This document shows, piece by piece, positions 8,412 to 15,439 of a stretch of 64,000 nt of DNA. Location of the stretch: NCBI GenBank assembly GCA_022787565.1, contig JALFVN010000058.1, positions 1-64,000 of the forward strand. Direction: 5' to 3'. The notes under the pieces are model-generated. The model did no database searches. It worked only from the letters and a program-made list of their open reading frames with translations, and was not told the origin of the DNA. Position 1 is the stretch's first letter, and each line of letters begins with the position of its first letter. Both the position numbers and the translations under genes were made by a program. Source of the stretch: Clostridiales bacterium (GTDB lineage: Bacteria; Bacillota; Clostridia; Oscillospirales; Oscillospiraceae).

Positions 8412-8529
8412 GTGTCATCCTGAACCGCGGAGCGGTGAAGGATCCCGTGGTTAGGACATCGAAGCCACTGAATACGGGATCCTTCGCTTCGCTCAGGATG
8501 ACACAAACTTTATGCGCTCAGGATGACAC
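8412..8529. repeat. dispersed palindromic repeat, type A
   Basis: Nested inverted arms GTGTCATCCTGA (8412-8423) and GAAGGATCCCGT (8437-8448) face ACGGGATCCTTC (8474-8485) and TCAGGATGACAC (8493-8504). A second copy of the outer arm sits at 8518-8529. The same arms recur at 48287-48353. The right end provides the last codons and stop of the gene at 8518-9300. Confidence 0.75.
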
Positions 8530-9300
8530 AAGATTTTTAAGGCAGGGAAACCCCTCCGCCGCGTCCAGAAGGTTCCTTTGGATCATGGCGTCGCCGCAAT
8601 CTTGCAGCTGGCCCAGGATCAGGGGAATATCCTCTGCGCTGCCGTACTTCCCTAAAAGCCACGCTGCATAGGCTTTTGTCTCCCCGGGCACCCAGGGGGC
8701 TTTCACCAACTGCCGGAGCAAGGGGGCCAGCGCCTCCGCACCGGCGTGATAGAGCCGCTCCAGGTCAAAGTTGGGGTCAAAATCCTCCTCCCCGGCATAG
8801 GCCATGTCCTCAAGGCGCTTTCGGATCGCCGCCGCTTCCTCAGGGCGGGCGGCATAGGCCTTGTCCATCCAGGGGGAAATCTCATCTATCCCCCGGTAGG
8901 ACACCCTTCCCCTCACCTTTCTGATCCGGAAGCGGTCATACCCAATGTCCATATATCCGTCCGCGGTCTGTATCCGGAAATAAAAGTTTCCCTTCGCGCC
9001 CCGGATCGCCTTGAAGCGGCCGTTTAGATACTCTGTCCATTGCAAATCGGAGCTGCCGCCGAAATGGTGCAGGCCGGAGAAATACAGGCGGTAGCCATAT
9101 TTTTCCTCAAGAATATTGTCCCGGTTTCCCTGCTCCTCCTCGCACTCCCTGCTGCACTGGAGGGAAAGCTCCAGCTCCCGGCGGGCGCTGTTTACGCAAA
9201 GCCCGGTGATGATACTGTCGTGGAAATAGTCGTTATAGAGAAATTTATAAGAGGCTCTGTCGGTGGGCAGCGGGGCGTCCCGGTCATAGTAGTTATGCAT
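8518..9300 (-). CDS. uncharacterised protein with HEAT-like C-terminus
   Basis: A 260-residue soluble protein that I do not recognise. Residues about 1-130 are beta-rich and aromatic (YNDYFHDS, YRLYFSGLHHFGG). Residues about 150-255 are helical, with two HEAT/PBS-like repeats (ALAPLLRQLVKAPWVPGETKA and AWLLGKYGSAEDIPLILGQL). ATG at 9300 is preferred over GTG at 9303 because AAGGAG is 6 bases upstream. The final residues (LKNLVSS) and the stop come from a copy of the dispersed repeat at 8518-8529, so the natural C-terminus may have been replaced. It is a single gene. Confidence 0.65.
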   Translation of the reverse strand: MHNYYDRDAPLPTDRASYKFLYNDYFHDSIITGLCVNSARRELELSLQCSRECEEEQGNRDNILEEKYGYRLYFSGLHHFGGSSDLQWTEYLNGRFKAIRGAKGNFYFRIQTADGYMDIGYDRFRIRKVRGRVSYRGIDEISPWMDKAYAARPEEAAAIRKRLEDMAYAGEEDFDPNFDLERLYHAGAEALAPLLRQLVKAPWVPGETKAYAAWLLGKYGSAEDIPLILGQLQDCGDAMIQRNLLDAAEGFPCLKNLVSS

Positions 9301-9514
9301 CACGCGCTCCTTTCCTGTGTCCCTTTTTCATCCGTATCCTCCTGTTTCCGGTGCCGGAAGAGGCCTTTTTACCAGTCCATTATAGTGCGTACCTGACAAA
9401 GCCGCAAGGGGGGGAAAAACCGATTCTTTATTCTTTCTTAACGCCCATGCCCGGAAACTGCGACCTTTTTCCCCTCATATACTGAACTGGAAAATAAGAA
9501 AAGGAGTTGAGGAC

Positions 9515-9763
9515 ATGGCAACATTCATTATCGGCCTGGCTATTCTGATCGTCGGCGCGGCGGTGTATGGGCGCTTCTGTGAACGGATCTTCCGCCCCGA
9601 CGACCGGCAGACGCCAGCCTGCACAAAACAGGACGGCGTGGACTACATCCCCATGCCCAAGTGGAAAAACCAGTTGATCAATCTGCTGAACATCGCCGGA
9701 ACAGGCCCCATCATCGGCCCCATCCAGGGGATTTTGTTCGGGCCCATCGCCTTTATCACCATA
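9515..9763 (+). pseudogene. cstA: truncated carbon starvation protein A (cstA)
   Basis: The first 83 codons match the N-terminus of CstA peptide/pyruvate transporters closely: a TM segment, YGRFCERIF, TPACTKQDGVDYIPM, and INLLNIAGTGPIIGPIQG-ILFGPIAFITI. The gene has a good ribosome site (AGGAG). After ITI at 9763 the sequence switches abruptly to a heptamer repeat tract and unrelated DNA, and the frame stops at 9856. CstA proteins are usually several hundred residues longer, so about 80% of the gene has been deleted. It is almost certainly non-functional. Confidence 0.88.
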
Positions 9764-9769
9764 GTTCTT

Positions 9770-9804
9770 CACTTATCACTTATCACTCATCACTCATCAC
9801 TCTC
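9770..9804 (+). repeat. 7-bp tandem repeat at the cstA breakpoint
   Basis: Five consecutive heptamers: CACTTAT twice, CACTCAT twice, then CACTCTC. The tract begins 6 bases after cstA homology ends. Heptamers of the same type occur at 9903-9923. Confidence 0.8.
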
Positions 9805-9894
9805 ATGTGAGGGGTCCCCGCCGCAGCTCCGGCTTCTGACCATGTCCCCACATTGAGAAAGGAAATATTGCTGACGCAAGTTGGTTTTACAACA

Positions 9895-9982
9895 TACTTC
9901 TTCACTATTCACTATTACTTATTCCTTTCAAAAATCGCCTGTATGATTTAGTGAAGAGTGAAAAGGTAATAGTGAAGAAGTA
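9895..9982. repeat. 88-bp inverted-repeat element
   Basis: The perfect 15-bp arms TACTTCTTCACTATT (9895-9909) and complement (9968-9982) bound 58 bp with no ORF. The left arm overlaps CACTATT heptamers (9903-9923). It resembles a short non-autonomous element, but no target duplication was seen. Confidence 0.6.
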
Positions 9983-10019
9983 AAAATCGCCAATCTTCTG
10001 TCGAAGATTGGCGATTTTT
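9982..10019 (-). terminator. terminator of the tRNA-Thr/tRNA-Tyr operon
   Basis: A perfect 17-bp stem with a TGTC loop ends in T residues on the minus strand, immediately after the tRNA-Tyr CCA end. Confidence 0.85.
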
Positions 10020-10103
10020 GGTGGGGGAAGGTGGATTCGAACCACCGAAGGCAGTGCCAGCAGATTTACAGTCTGTCCCCTTTGGCCACTCGGGAATTCC
10101 CCC
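10019..10103 (-). tRNA. tRNA-Tyr (GTA)
   Basis: An 85-nt class II tRNA with acceptor GGGGGAA/TTCCCCC, a long variable arm, a GTA anticodon in ACTGTAAAT, the T-loop GTTCGAATC and encoded CCA. It lies 28 bases after tRNA-Thr in the same transcript. Confidence 0.96.
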
Positions 10104-10131
10104 ATATTTACTTTTGCCAGGCTCTTGCGGG

Positions 10132-10207
10132 TGGAGCTGGTGGACGGACTCGAACCCCCGACCTGCTGATTACAAATCAGCTGCTCTACCAACTGAGCTA
10201 CACCAGC
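10132..10207 (-). tRNA. tRNA-Thr (TGT)
   Basis: A 76-nt cloverleaf with acceptor GCTGGTG/CACCAGC, D-loop AGCTCAGTTGGTAGAGC, anticodon TGT in GATTTGTAATC, T-loop GTTCGAGTC and encoded CCA. It is first in a two-tRNA operon. Confidence 0.96.
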
Positions 10208-10224
10208 ACGGAACCGGCTTGATA

Positions 10225-10253
10225 ATAATAGCAAACCGAACCCGGTTTGTCAA
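10225..10253 (-). promoter_or_regulatory. promoter of the tRNA operon
   Basis: On the minus strand, consensus TTGACA (10253-10248), a 17-bp spacer and TATTAT (10230-10225), 18 bases before tRNA-Thr. Confidence 0.8.
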
Positions 10254-10313
10254 CAATTATTTTTCAAAAATCGCATTTTTTTCTTAAGCTTTATTAATTC
10301 TGCACCGGCGGAT

Positions 10314-10342
10314 TTGCAATAAGGCAGCGGATATGTTACTAT
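10314..10342 (+). promoter_or_regulatory. promoter of the GH25 gene
   Basis: TTGCAA (10314-10319), a 17-bp spacer and TACTAT (10337-10342), 35 bases before the start codon. Confidence 0.55.
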
Positions 10343-10377
10343 TACTCCCGTAATTTGTTGAAACACAGGAGATAAAA

Positions 10378-11259
10378 ATGAAAACTGCCGTAAAATACAG
10401 ATTGATTCTTACTGCCATTGCCCTGCTTGTGCTCGCGGCGGCGGTTGTGATTTTCGCTTTATCCCTGCGCCCCGAACCGGTGGATCCCCATGAGGGCCAG
10501 GTTTATATCTACGACGGCTTTGACTGGATCTGGATGACCCCCCTGCCCGGCGTGGAAGCCAATACCATGACTGCCGATGACTTCAGCGATCAGTCCGGCC
10601 ACCCCACCTATACCGGCGACGGCTATCAGGTGCTCCGGGGCGTGGACGTGTCTGAACATCAGCATGAGATCGACTGGGCTCAGGTGGCCGCTTCCGGCGT
10701 GGACTACGCCTATGTGCGTCTGGGCTACCGGGGGTATACCGAGGGCGGCCTTTTCGAGGATCCGTATTTCAGGAAAAATGTGGAGGGCGCGCTGGCAAAC
10801 GGTCTTCAGGTGAGCGTGTATTTCTTCTCTCAGGCCATCACTGTGCAGGAGGCCATCGAGGAGGCGGAATTTGTCCTTGAGCGGATAAAGGATTATAACA
10901 TCACCCTCCCGGTGGTGTTCGACTGGGAGAAGATCAACGGCGAGACGGCGGCCCGCACCGACACCCTGGATTTCAATATCCTGAACGACTGCGCCGTGGC
11001 CTTCTGCGACACGGTGAAAAACGCCGGTTACGCGCCCGCTATCTACTTCAACCGCCACCTGGGCTATTACGGCTATGACCTTTCCCGCATGACAGATTAC
11101 GCGTTCTGGTTTGCCCTTCCGGAAAGCTCTTTCCCTAACTTCTACTATGCCGTGGACATGTGGCAGTACAGCTTCACCGAGCAGGTGCCCGGCATCAGCG
11201 AGCCCACAGATATGAACCTGATGTTTATCCCGCCGGAAACGGATGAGGACGCCGCATAA
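10378..11259 (+). CDS. membrane-anchored GH25 lysozyme
   Basis: A 293-residue N-acetylmuramidase predicted to cut peptidoglycan outside the membrane. Residues 1-30 are a charged start plus a hydrophobic helix without a clear signal peptidase site, so it is probably anchored. The catalytic GH25 barrel runs from about residue 80: RGVDVSEHQHEIDW holds the first catalytic Asp, VVFDWE holds the Asp/Glu pair, and VDMWQYS is the closing motif. The ribosome site AGGAGA lies 6 bases before the ATG. It is monocistronic, between the tRNA operon and tRNA-Leu. A role in wall turnover is likely. Confidence 0.93.
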   Translation: MKTAVKYRLILTAIALLVLAAAVVIFALSLRPEPVDPHEGQVYIYDGFDWIWMTPLPGVEANTMTADDFSDQSGHPTYTGDGYQVLRGVDVSEHQHEIDWAQVAASGVDYAYVRLGYRGYTEGGLFEDPYFRKNVEGALANGLQVSVYFFSQAITVQEAIEEAEFVLERIKDYNITLPVVFDWEKINGETAARTDTLDFNILNDCAVAFCDTVKNAGYAPAIYFNRHLGYYGYDLSRMTDYAFWFALPESSFPNFYYAVDMWQYSFTEQVPGISEPTDMNLMFIPPETDEDAA

Positions 11260-11266
11260 TTGGTAC

Positions 11267-11295
11267 TTGAAATTTCGCGGAAAATGTTATATACT
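11267..11295 (+). promoter_or_regulatory. promoter of tRNA-Leu
   Basis: TTGAAA (11267-11272), a 17-bp spacer and TATACT (11290-11295), 12 bases upstream of the mature tRNA. Confidence 0.75.
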
Positions 11296-11307
11296 TTCCC
11301 CCAGCGT

Positions 11308-11394
11308 GCCGGTGTGTTGGAATTGGTAGACGAGGTGGACTCAAAATCCATTACCAGCGATGGTGTGCGGGTTCGAGTCCCGCCACCGGCACCA
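11308..11394 (+). tRNA. tRNA-Leu (CAA)
   Basis: An 87-nt class II tRNA with acceptor GCCGGTG/CACCGGC, anticodon loop CTCAAAA giving CAA, a long variable arm, T-loop GTTCGAGTC and encoded CCA. tRNA-Leu genes are common attachment sites for mobile elements, and a gene-free low-GC stretch begins directly after it. Confidence 0.95.
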
Positions 11395-11399
11395 CATTT

Positions 11400-11436
11400 C
11401 CCGTCTAACTTTGATAGAGTTAGACGGGAACTTTTT
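11400..11436 (+). terminator. terminator of tRNA-Leu
   Basis: CCCGTCTAACT and its perfect complement flank a 7-base loop, then a T-rich run. Confidence 0.85.
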
Positions 11437-12420
11437 ATATACAAAATAATGTGGAAATACGCATATTTTTTATAAAAACAGAACATTTGCGGAAATCGAC
11501 CGTTTCGAAGTGTGCATTTCTTTGAAATTGCCCCTATTGAGCCGTGTAGCGAATAGCAGTTTCCGTGTATCTAATAAAGGTCTCCGTGTAGCGAATAGGG
11601 TCTGCGAGCAACTGATAGGTAGGCATGTAGCGAACTGTTTCCCCTCTGTTAAAGCGATTTCACAATTTTCCAAGCAGAAGTATTTTGCCGGCTCTTAAGA
11701 GCAAGGGAAATGCAGCATTGAGGATGCATTTCAAAAGTAACAATGGTGATTTAAAGTATTGAAAACTTCCACCTGGCAAGATATAATAATCTTAGCCTTT
11801 GACTTATTTGCTAGGGATGGAAACAATGATCGACAGGATTACTGGCAATAGTCAAATTTTACGGCTTTAATCATAAAGCCCCAATTGCATAAAAGAACCC
11901 TATTTGTTAGATTAAAATTGAACATAATCTTGGTAGACATACTAAGTTAAGATATATTGTGTGTAGGCAGAGGTAAAACCAGGGAGAAATTAGTGTCACG
12001 ATGATTTCGGAAACTCGAAAAGCAAGTGATACTAATTGAGTGATAGCAAAGGTGTACTTATTCGATACCCTACTATCCACAGTGCAACTTCTGGTGAAAC
12101 TATCACACGAAAGAAACCTCTTTTGTGAGAACTGCGTCCCGGTCACGGTGATAGCTCTTTCGGCTCCTTGCAAAGGTATGTTTTGGCGTACCGTCTGTTC
12201 ATTTTTCAAGGTGCAGCAGAGGGTATATTCCCCCTACTACATATCGTTTACGGCAGGGGTGTTCGTAATTAATCAAGAGATAATTTTGCGGGATAAGATG
12301 AATACATTTTCTTGCCCTGTTGACTTAATTGTTGAATTTCTTAATACTACAGCGTCACCAAATCAGAAATGGTTTCGGAGGCTTTTCCAGAGCAAATTCT
12401 GTTAAATTTTTTGCAAAACG
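11437..12420. other. AT-rich region without supported genes
   Basis: About 1 kb between tRNA-Leu and the polysaccharide locus has no ORF with a ribosome site and recognisable protein. It holds 21-bp repeats (11542-11604), a GGCTTTA/TAAAGCC hairpin near 11868-11885, and a stretch near 12100-12230 that has a fixed, leader-like look (GCACCTTGAAAAATGAACAGA on the minus strand). The base composition differs sharply from both sides. It may be the remains of an element integrated at tRNA-Leu. Confidence 0.5.
11542..11604. repeat. three 21-bp tandem repeats
   Basis: Units begin at 11542, 11563 and 11584 with CCGTGTAGCGAATAG, CCGTGTATCTAATAA and CCGTGTAGCGAATAG. Degenerate fourth and fifth units follow at about 11605 and 11624 (CATGTAGCGAAC). 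The 21-bp period is built of three heptamers. Confidence 0.75.
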
Positions 12421-12449
12421 TTGATTTTCCTCCAAAAATATGGTAAAAT
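12421..12449 (+). promoter_or_regulatory. promoter of the polysaccharide locus
   Basis: TTGATT (12421-12426), a 17-bp spacer and TAAAAT (12444-12449), 66 bases upstream of the sugar transferase start. Confidence 0.55.
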
Positions 12450-12514
12450 TTCATGCCAGTTGTTGCATAAAAGAAATACATAGCAGGAAATTTCTGTTAT
12501 GGAGGAATACATAT

Positions 12515-13138
12515 ATGTACCAAAGATTTATCAAAAGATTTATCGATATCGTGCTGTCTCTTGTGGGGCTTGTTGTTCTGGCGATACCCATGCTGGTATT
12601 CGCGCTGATCGTGAAGCTGGACTCTCCCGGGCCGGTTCTGTTCTGGCAGAAGCGTGTAGGCATCCATAAGAAGACCTTTATGATGCCCAAGTTTCGGACC
12701 ATGTACACCGACACGCCGGCCAACATGCCCACCCATCTCCTCTCCGACCCGCAAAAGTGGATCACCCGCTCCGGCGCCTGGTTCCGGAAGCTGTCCATTG
12801 ACGAGCTGCCGCAGATCCTCTGCATATTCACCGGGAAGATGAGCATTATCGGGCCCCGGCCCGCGCTGTGGAACCAGGACGACCTAATTGAGGAGCGGGA
12901 CAAGTACGGCGCAAACGACGTGCGCCCCGGTCTGACCGGCTGGGCCCAGATCAACGGACGGGACGAGCTGGAAATCCCGGTAAAGGCCCGTCTGGACGGC
13001 GAATATGTCCAGAAGCTCAGCTTTCTGTTCGACTGCCGCTGCTTCTTCGGCACCATTTTCAAAGTGCTGAGGCATGACGGCGTGGTCGAGGGCGGCACCG
13101 GGACGCTCCACGAGGAAAAGGAGCCTGCGCTGAAATGA
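12515..13138 (+). CDS. initiating undecaprenyl-phosphate sugar transferase
   Basis: A 207-residue member of the WcaJ/PglC/EpsL bacterial sugar transferase family. It puts the first sugar-1-phosphate on undecaprenyl phosphate at the inner membrane face. One N-terminal hydrophobic hairpin (residues about 9-36) precedes the catalytic core, with KFRTMYTD, SIDELPQ and IGPRPAL, then PGLTGWAQINGRD. ATG at 12515 follows GGAGG at 12501-12505; 25 upstream codons in the same frame lack support. It overlaps the following GT4 (ATGA). Codon use is GC-rich like the core genome, unlike the polymerase downstream. Confidence 0.94.
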   Translation: MYQRFIKRFIDIVLSLVGLVVLAIPMLVFALIVKLDSPGPVLFWQKRVGIHKKTFMMPKFRTMYTDTPANMPTHLLSDPQKWITRSGAWFRKLSIDELPQILCIFTGKMSIIGPRPALWNQDDLIEERDKYGANDVRPGLTGWAQINGRDELEIPVKARLDGEYVQKLSFLFDCRCFFGTIFKVLRHDGVVEGGTGTLHEEKEPALK

Positions 13139-14259
13139 GCAAAATTCTGATCCTGACCAACCACTCCTACATGCTCTACCGCTTCCGGCTGGAGCTGATA
13201 CAGGCGCTGATGAAAAGCCATGAAGTGGTACTCAGTATGCCCTTCGTCGGGCATGAGGAGGATTTTCAGGCCCTGGGGCTTCGCTGTATTGAGACGGATA
13301 TAGACCGCCGCGGCATCAATCCGGCCACGGACCTGAGGCTGTTTCACACCTATCAGCAGCTGCTGAAGGAAGAAAAGCCGGACCTGGTGATCACCTATTC
13401 CATCAAGCCGAATATTTACGGCGGCCTGGCCTGCAGAATAGCCGGCATCCCGTATTGCGCCAATGTGCAGGGTCTGGGGACTGCCTTCCAGCGGAAGGGC
13501 CTTGCGCAGTTCGTGACGGTTCTGTATAAACTGGCTTTGGGAAAAGCCAGGACGGTCTTTTTTGAAAACAGGGAAAACGCGGAAGAATTTTGCCGCCGGG
13601 GAATACTTTCCACAGGAAAAGAAACCGCCCTCCCCGGAGCCGGCATCAATCTGGAGCGTTATTCCTACGTCCCTTACCCCGAAAACAAAGCGATACACTT
13701 TTTGTATCTGGGCCGGATCATGAAAGAGAAAGGCATGGACGAGCTGTTTGCCGCCATGCGGAGGCTCCGCGAAAAGTTCGGCGCCGGCGTGGTCCTCGAT
13801 ATCGTCGGCTTTTACGACGACGAGGGCTATAAGGCCCAGGTGGATCAGCTGGTGGCGGAGGGGATTGCCGTGTATCACGGCTTTCAGAGCGACCCGCTGC
13901 CCTATTACGCCGCCGCCGACTGTGTGGTGCTGCCCAGCTACCACGAGGGCATGAGCAACGTGCTGCTGGAAGCTGCTGCCACAGGCAGACCGGTGATCAC
14001 CAGCGATATCCCCGGCTGCCGTGAGGCGGTGGAGGATGGGAAAACCGGCCTTCTCTGTAAAGCGCGGGATTGCGCCAGCCTGTATGAACAGATGGCCCGG
14101 ATGGCGGAGACCTCTCCCGCCGAACGGCAGGCCATGGGTCTGGCTGCGCACGAGAAAATGGTGCAGGAATTTGACAAGCACCTGGTTGTAGAGAAAACAA
14201 TGGCATCGTTGTTCAAAGGTGGGCATAGAATATGCTCTGAAGCACCTGCTGGAATATGA
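13135..14259 (+). CDS. GT4 glycosyltransferase with relic-derived C-terminus
   Basis: A 374-residue GT-B fold glycosyltransferase of the WbpX/PglA/CapM type. It has the N-terminal acceptor domain, YLGRIMKEKGMDELF at the domain junction, and the nucleotide-sugar site PSYHEGMSNVLLEAAATGRPVIT with its EX7E spacing. It probably adds the second sugar to the lipid carrier. The reading frame runs past its natural end. From about residue 362 (after MASLFKG) it uses out-of-frame sequence of the transposon relic and stops at 14259. The core is complete, so it is probably active. Confidence 0.9.
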   Translation: MSKILILTNHSYMLYRFRLELIQALMKSHEVVLSMPFVGHEEDFQALGLRCIETDIDRRGINPATDLRLFHTYQQLLKEEKPDLVITYSIKPNIYGGLACRIAGIPYCANVQGLGTAFQRKGLAQFVTVLYKLALGKARTVFFENRENAEEFCRRGILSTGKETALPGAGINLERYSYVPYPENKAIHFLYLGRIMKEKGMDELFAAMRRLREKFGAGVVLDIVGFYDDEGYKAQVDQLVAEGIAVYHGFQSDPLPYYAAADCVVLPSYHEGMSNVLLEAAATGRPVITSDIPGCREAVEDGKTGLLCKARDCASLYEQMARMAETSPAERQAMGLAAHEKMVQEFDKHLVVEKTMASLFKGGHRICSEAPAGI

Positions 14260-15180
14260 GAATGCGCAGATTTACTTCTATCAAGCCGAAGAAGGAATTA
14301 TTACCGATTTGGGTAGCTTCTTCAAAGGTCATTCACATATCGGCCAATAGATTAATTATCTCATAACTCAACATATCTCAGAAGGACGCAAGGGAGAAAA
14401 ACATCTTGACTATCTTTTTACTTCCCTGAGCTGTTTGGAAAAGCATAAGCTGAAGGTGGATCAAAATCACTACGACCGGGTGTATTCCGGCTCAGTGGAG
14501 AGCAAAGGTGCCACAAGTGAGGTGTTGGAAAGCCTGTTTATGAGGTTCAACCTGGAGTTCCCGGCAGATTACCGCAGCCGTTCCATGTCCGTCAGCGATG
14601 TTGTGGTACTCCATGAAAACGGTAATGACCGGGCATACTTCTGCGATTCTATTGGCTTTGTGGAAGTTCCTCAATTCTTCCAGCCCGGCCTGGTAGTCAC
14701 AATGGATACCGATGGATTGGCCTGGATGGGCACTTTGGCACCTGGCACAGCATTGATACCAAGCAGATCGGCGGCAAAGACTTCTATCTGATGGAGCATG
14801 ATGAGTACGGCGATGAAGCGGCAAGCATCATTGTGGATGCAACCGGCAATCTGGTTGCCGAAGATCTCTGGGATGGCTTCACTCCAGAGATTGTGGCGAT
14901 GATCGCCCAGGAACAGGGGCTGCAAGTAGCTCCTGCGAACTATCTTGCAGCGGCAGAGGGCTATTCCGAAGAAAACTAAAACCAGATTGATGGCCGGATG
15001 GACACCCAGAGTAAACTGATTCCCGGAGATGATACAGAATCCCAGCCTGAAAAGCAACTCAATCAGAAGCCGTCTGTACTGGAAAAACTCAAACAGAAAA
15101 AGGATGCGGTTGAAGAAAAGAAGAAACTCCCTCCTTTACCACAACGAGAAACGGGGCGTGACCATACTACGCTTGAATAA
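14222..15180 (+). pseudogene. conjugative-transposon YodL/DUF4316-type gene, decayed
   Basis: The translation resembles the large YodL/DUF4316 proteins of Tn1549-like conjugative elements: ADYRSRSMSVSDVVVLHENG, then FYLMEHDEYGDEAASIIVD, then a Lys/Glu-rich tail with KLKQKKDAVEEKKK. It is broken by TAG at 14348-14350, a frameshift near 14720-14745, and TAA at 14977-14979, before a final TAA at 15178. The left end is fused to the GT4 gene. It lacks a start and its usual neighbours, so it is debris. Confidence 0.8.
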
Positions 15181-15215
15181 GCCGGTTTATTTGGCTTGCG
15201 TCATCCAAATGCTGT

Positions 15216-15252
15216 AGAACCCGATGAGGCCTGATTTGGCCCCATCGGGTTC
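15216..15252 (+). terminator. hairpin after the transposon relic
   Basis: AGAACCCGATG and its complement enclose a smaller GGCC stem. The T tract is weak. It may separate read-through from the promoter at 15348. Confidence 0.5.
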
Positions 15253-15347
15253 TGCTATTCGCAAAATTATTAGCAAAACGATCAAATTCGATGTAGAAAA
15301 GATTCTGAAAAAAGTGACGTCAGCGCGTTTTTATTCGCAAATGCCAA

Positions 15348-15375
15348 TTTACTTTTTCCAGAAACATGGTATAAT
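15348..15375 (+). promoter_or_regulatory. second promoter of the polysaccharide locus
   Basis: TTTACT (15348-15353), a 16-bp spacer and consensus TATAAT (15370-15375), 64 bases before the polymerase gene. It would make the 15.4-31.4 kb genes independent of the promoter before the relic. Confidence 0.6.
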
Positions 15376-15439
15376 GAATTGATTATAAGGCGGATTGTGA
15401 CCTTTTTTAAGAACCCAGATCACAAAGTGAGGAACTGCT

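Noticed and set aside
11542..11640. Possible CRISPR array
   Set aside because: The units are contiguous 21-bp repeats with no unique spacers, and no cas genes are present.
11470..11673. Minus-strand ORF with LFATR-like repeated heptads
   Set aside because: The repetition follows from the 21-bp DNA repeat; no start signal.
12040..12405. 121-codon ORF in the AT-rich gap
   Set aside because: No ribosome site, no family pattern, and a competing frame on the other strand (11907-12209) is equally open; treated as non-coding.
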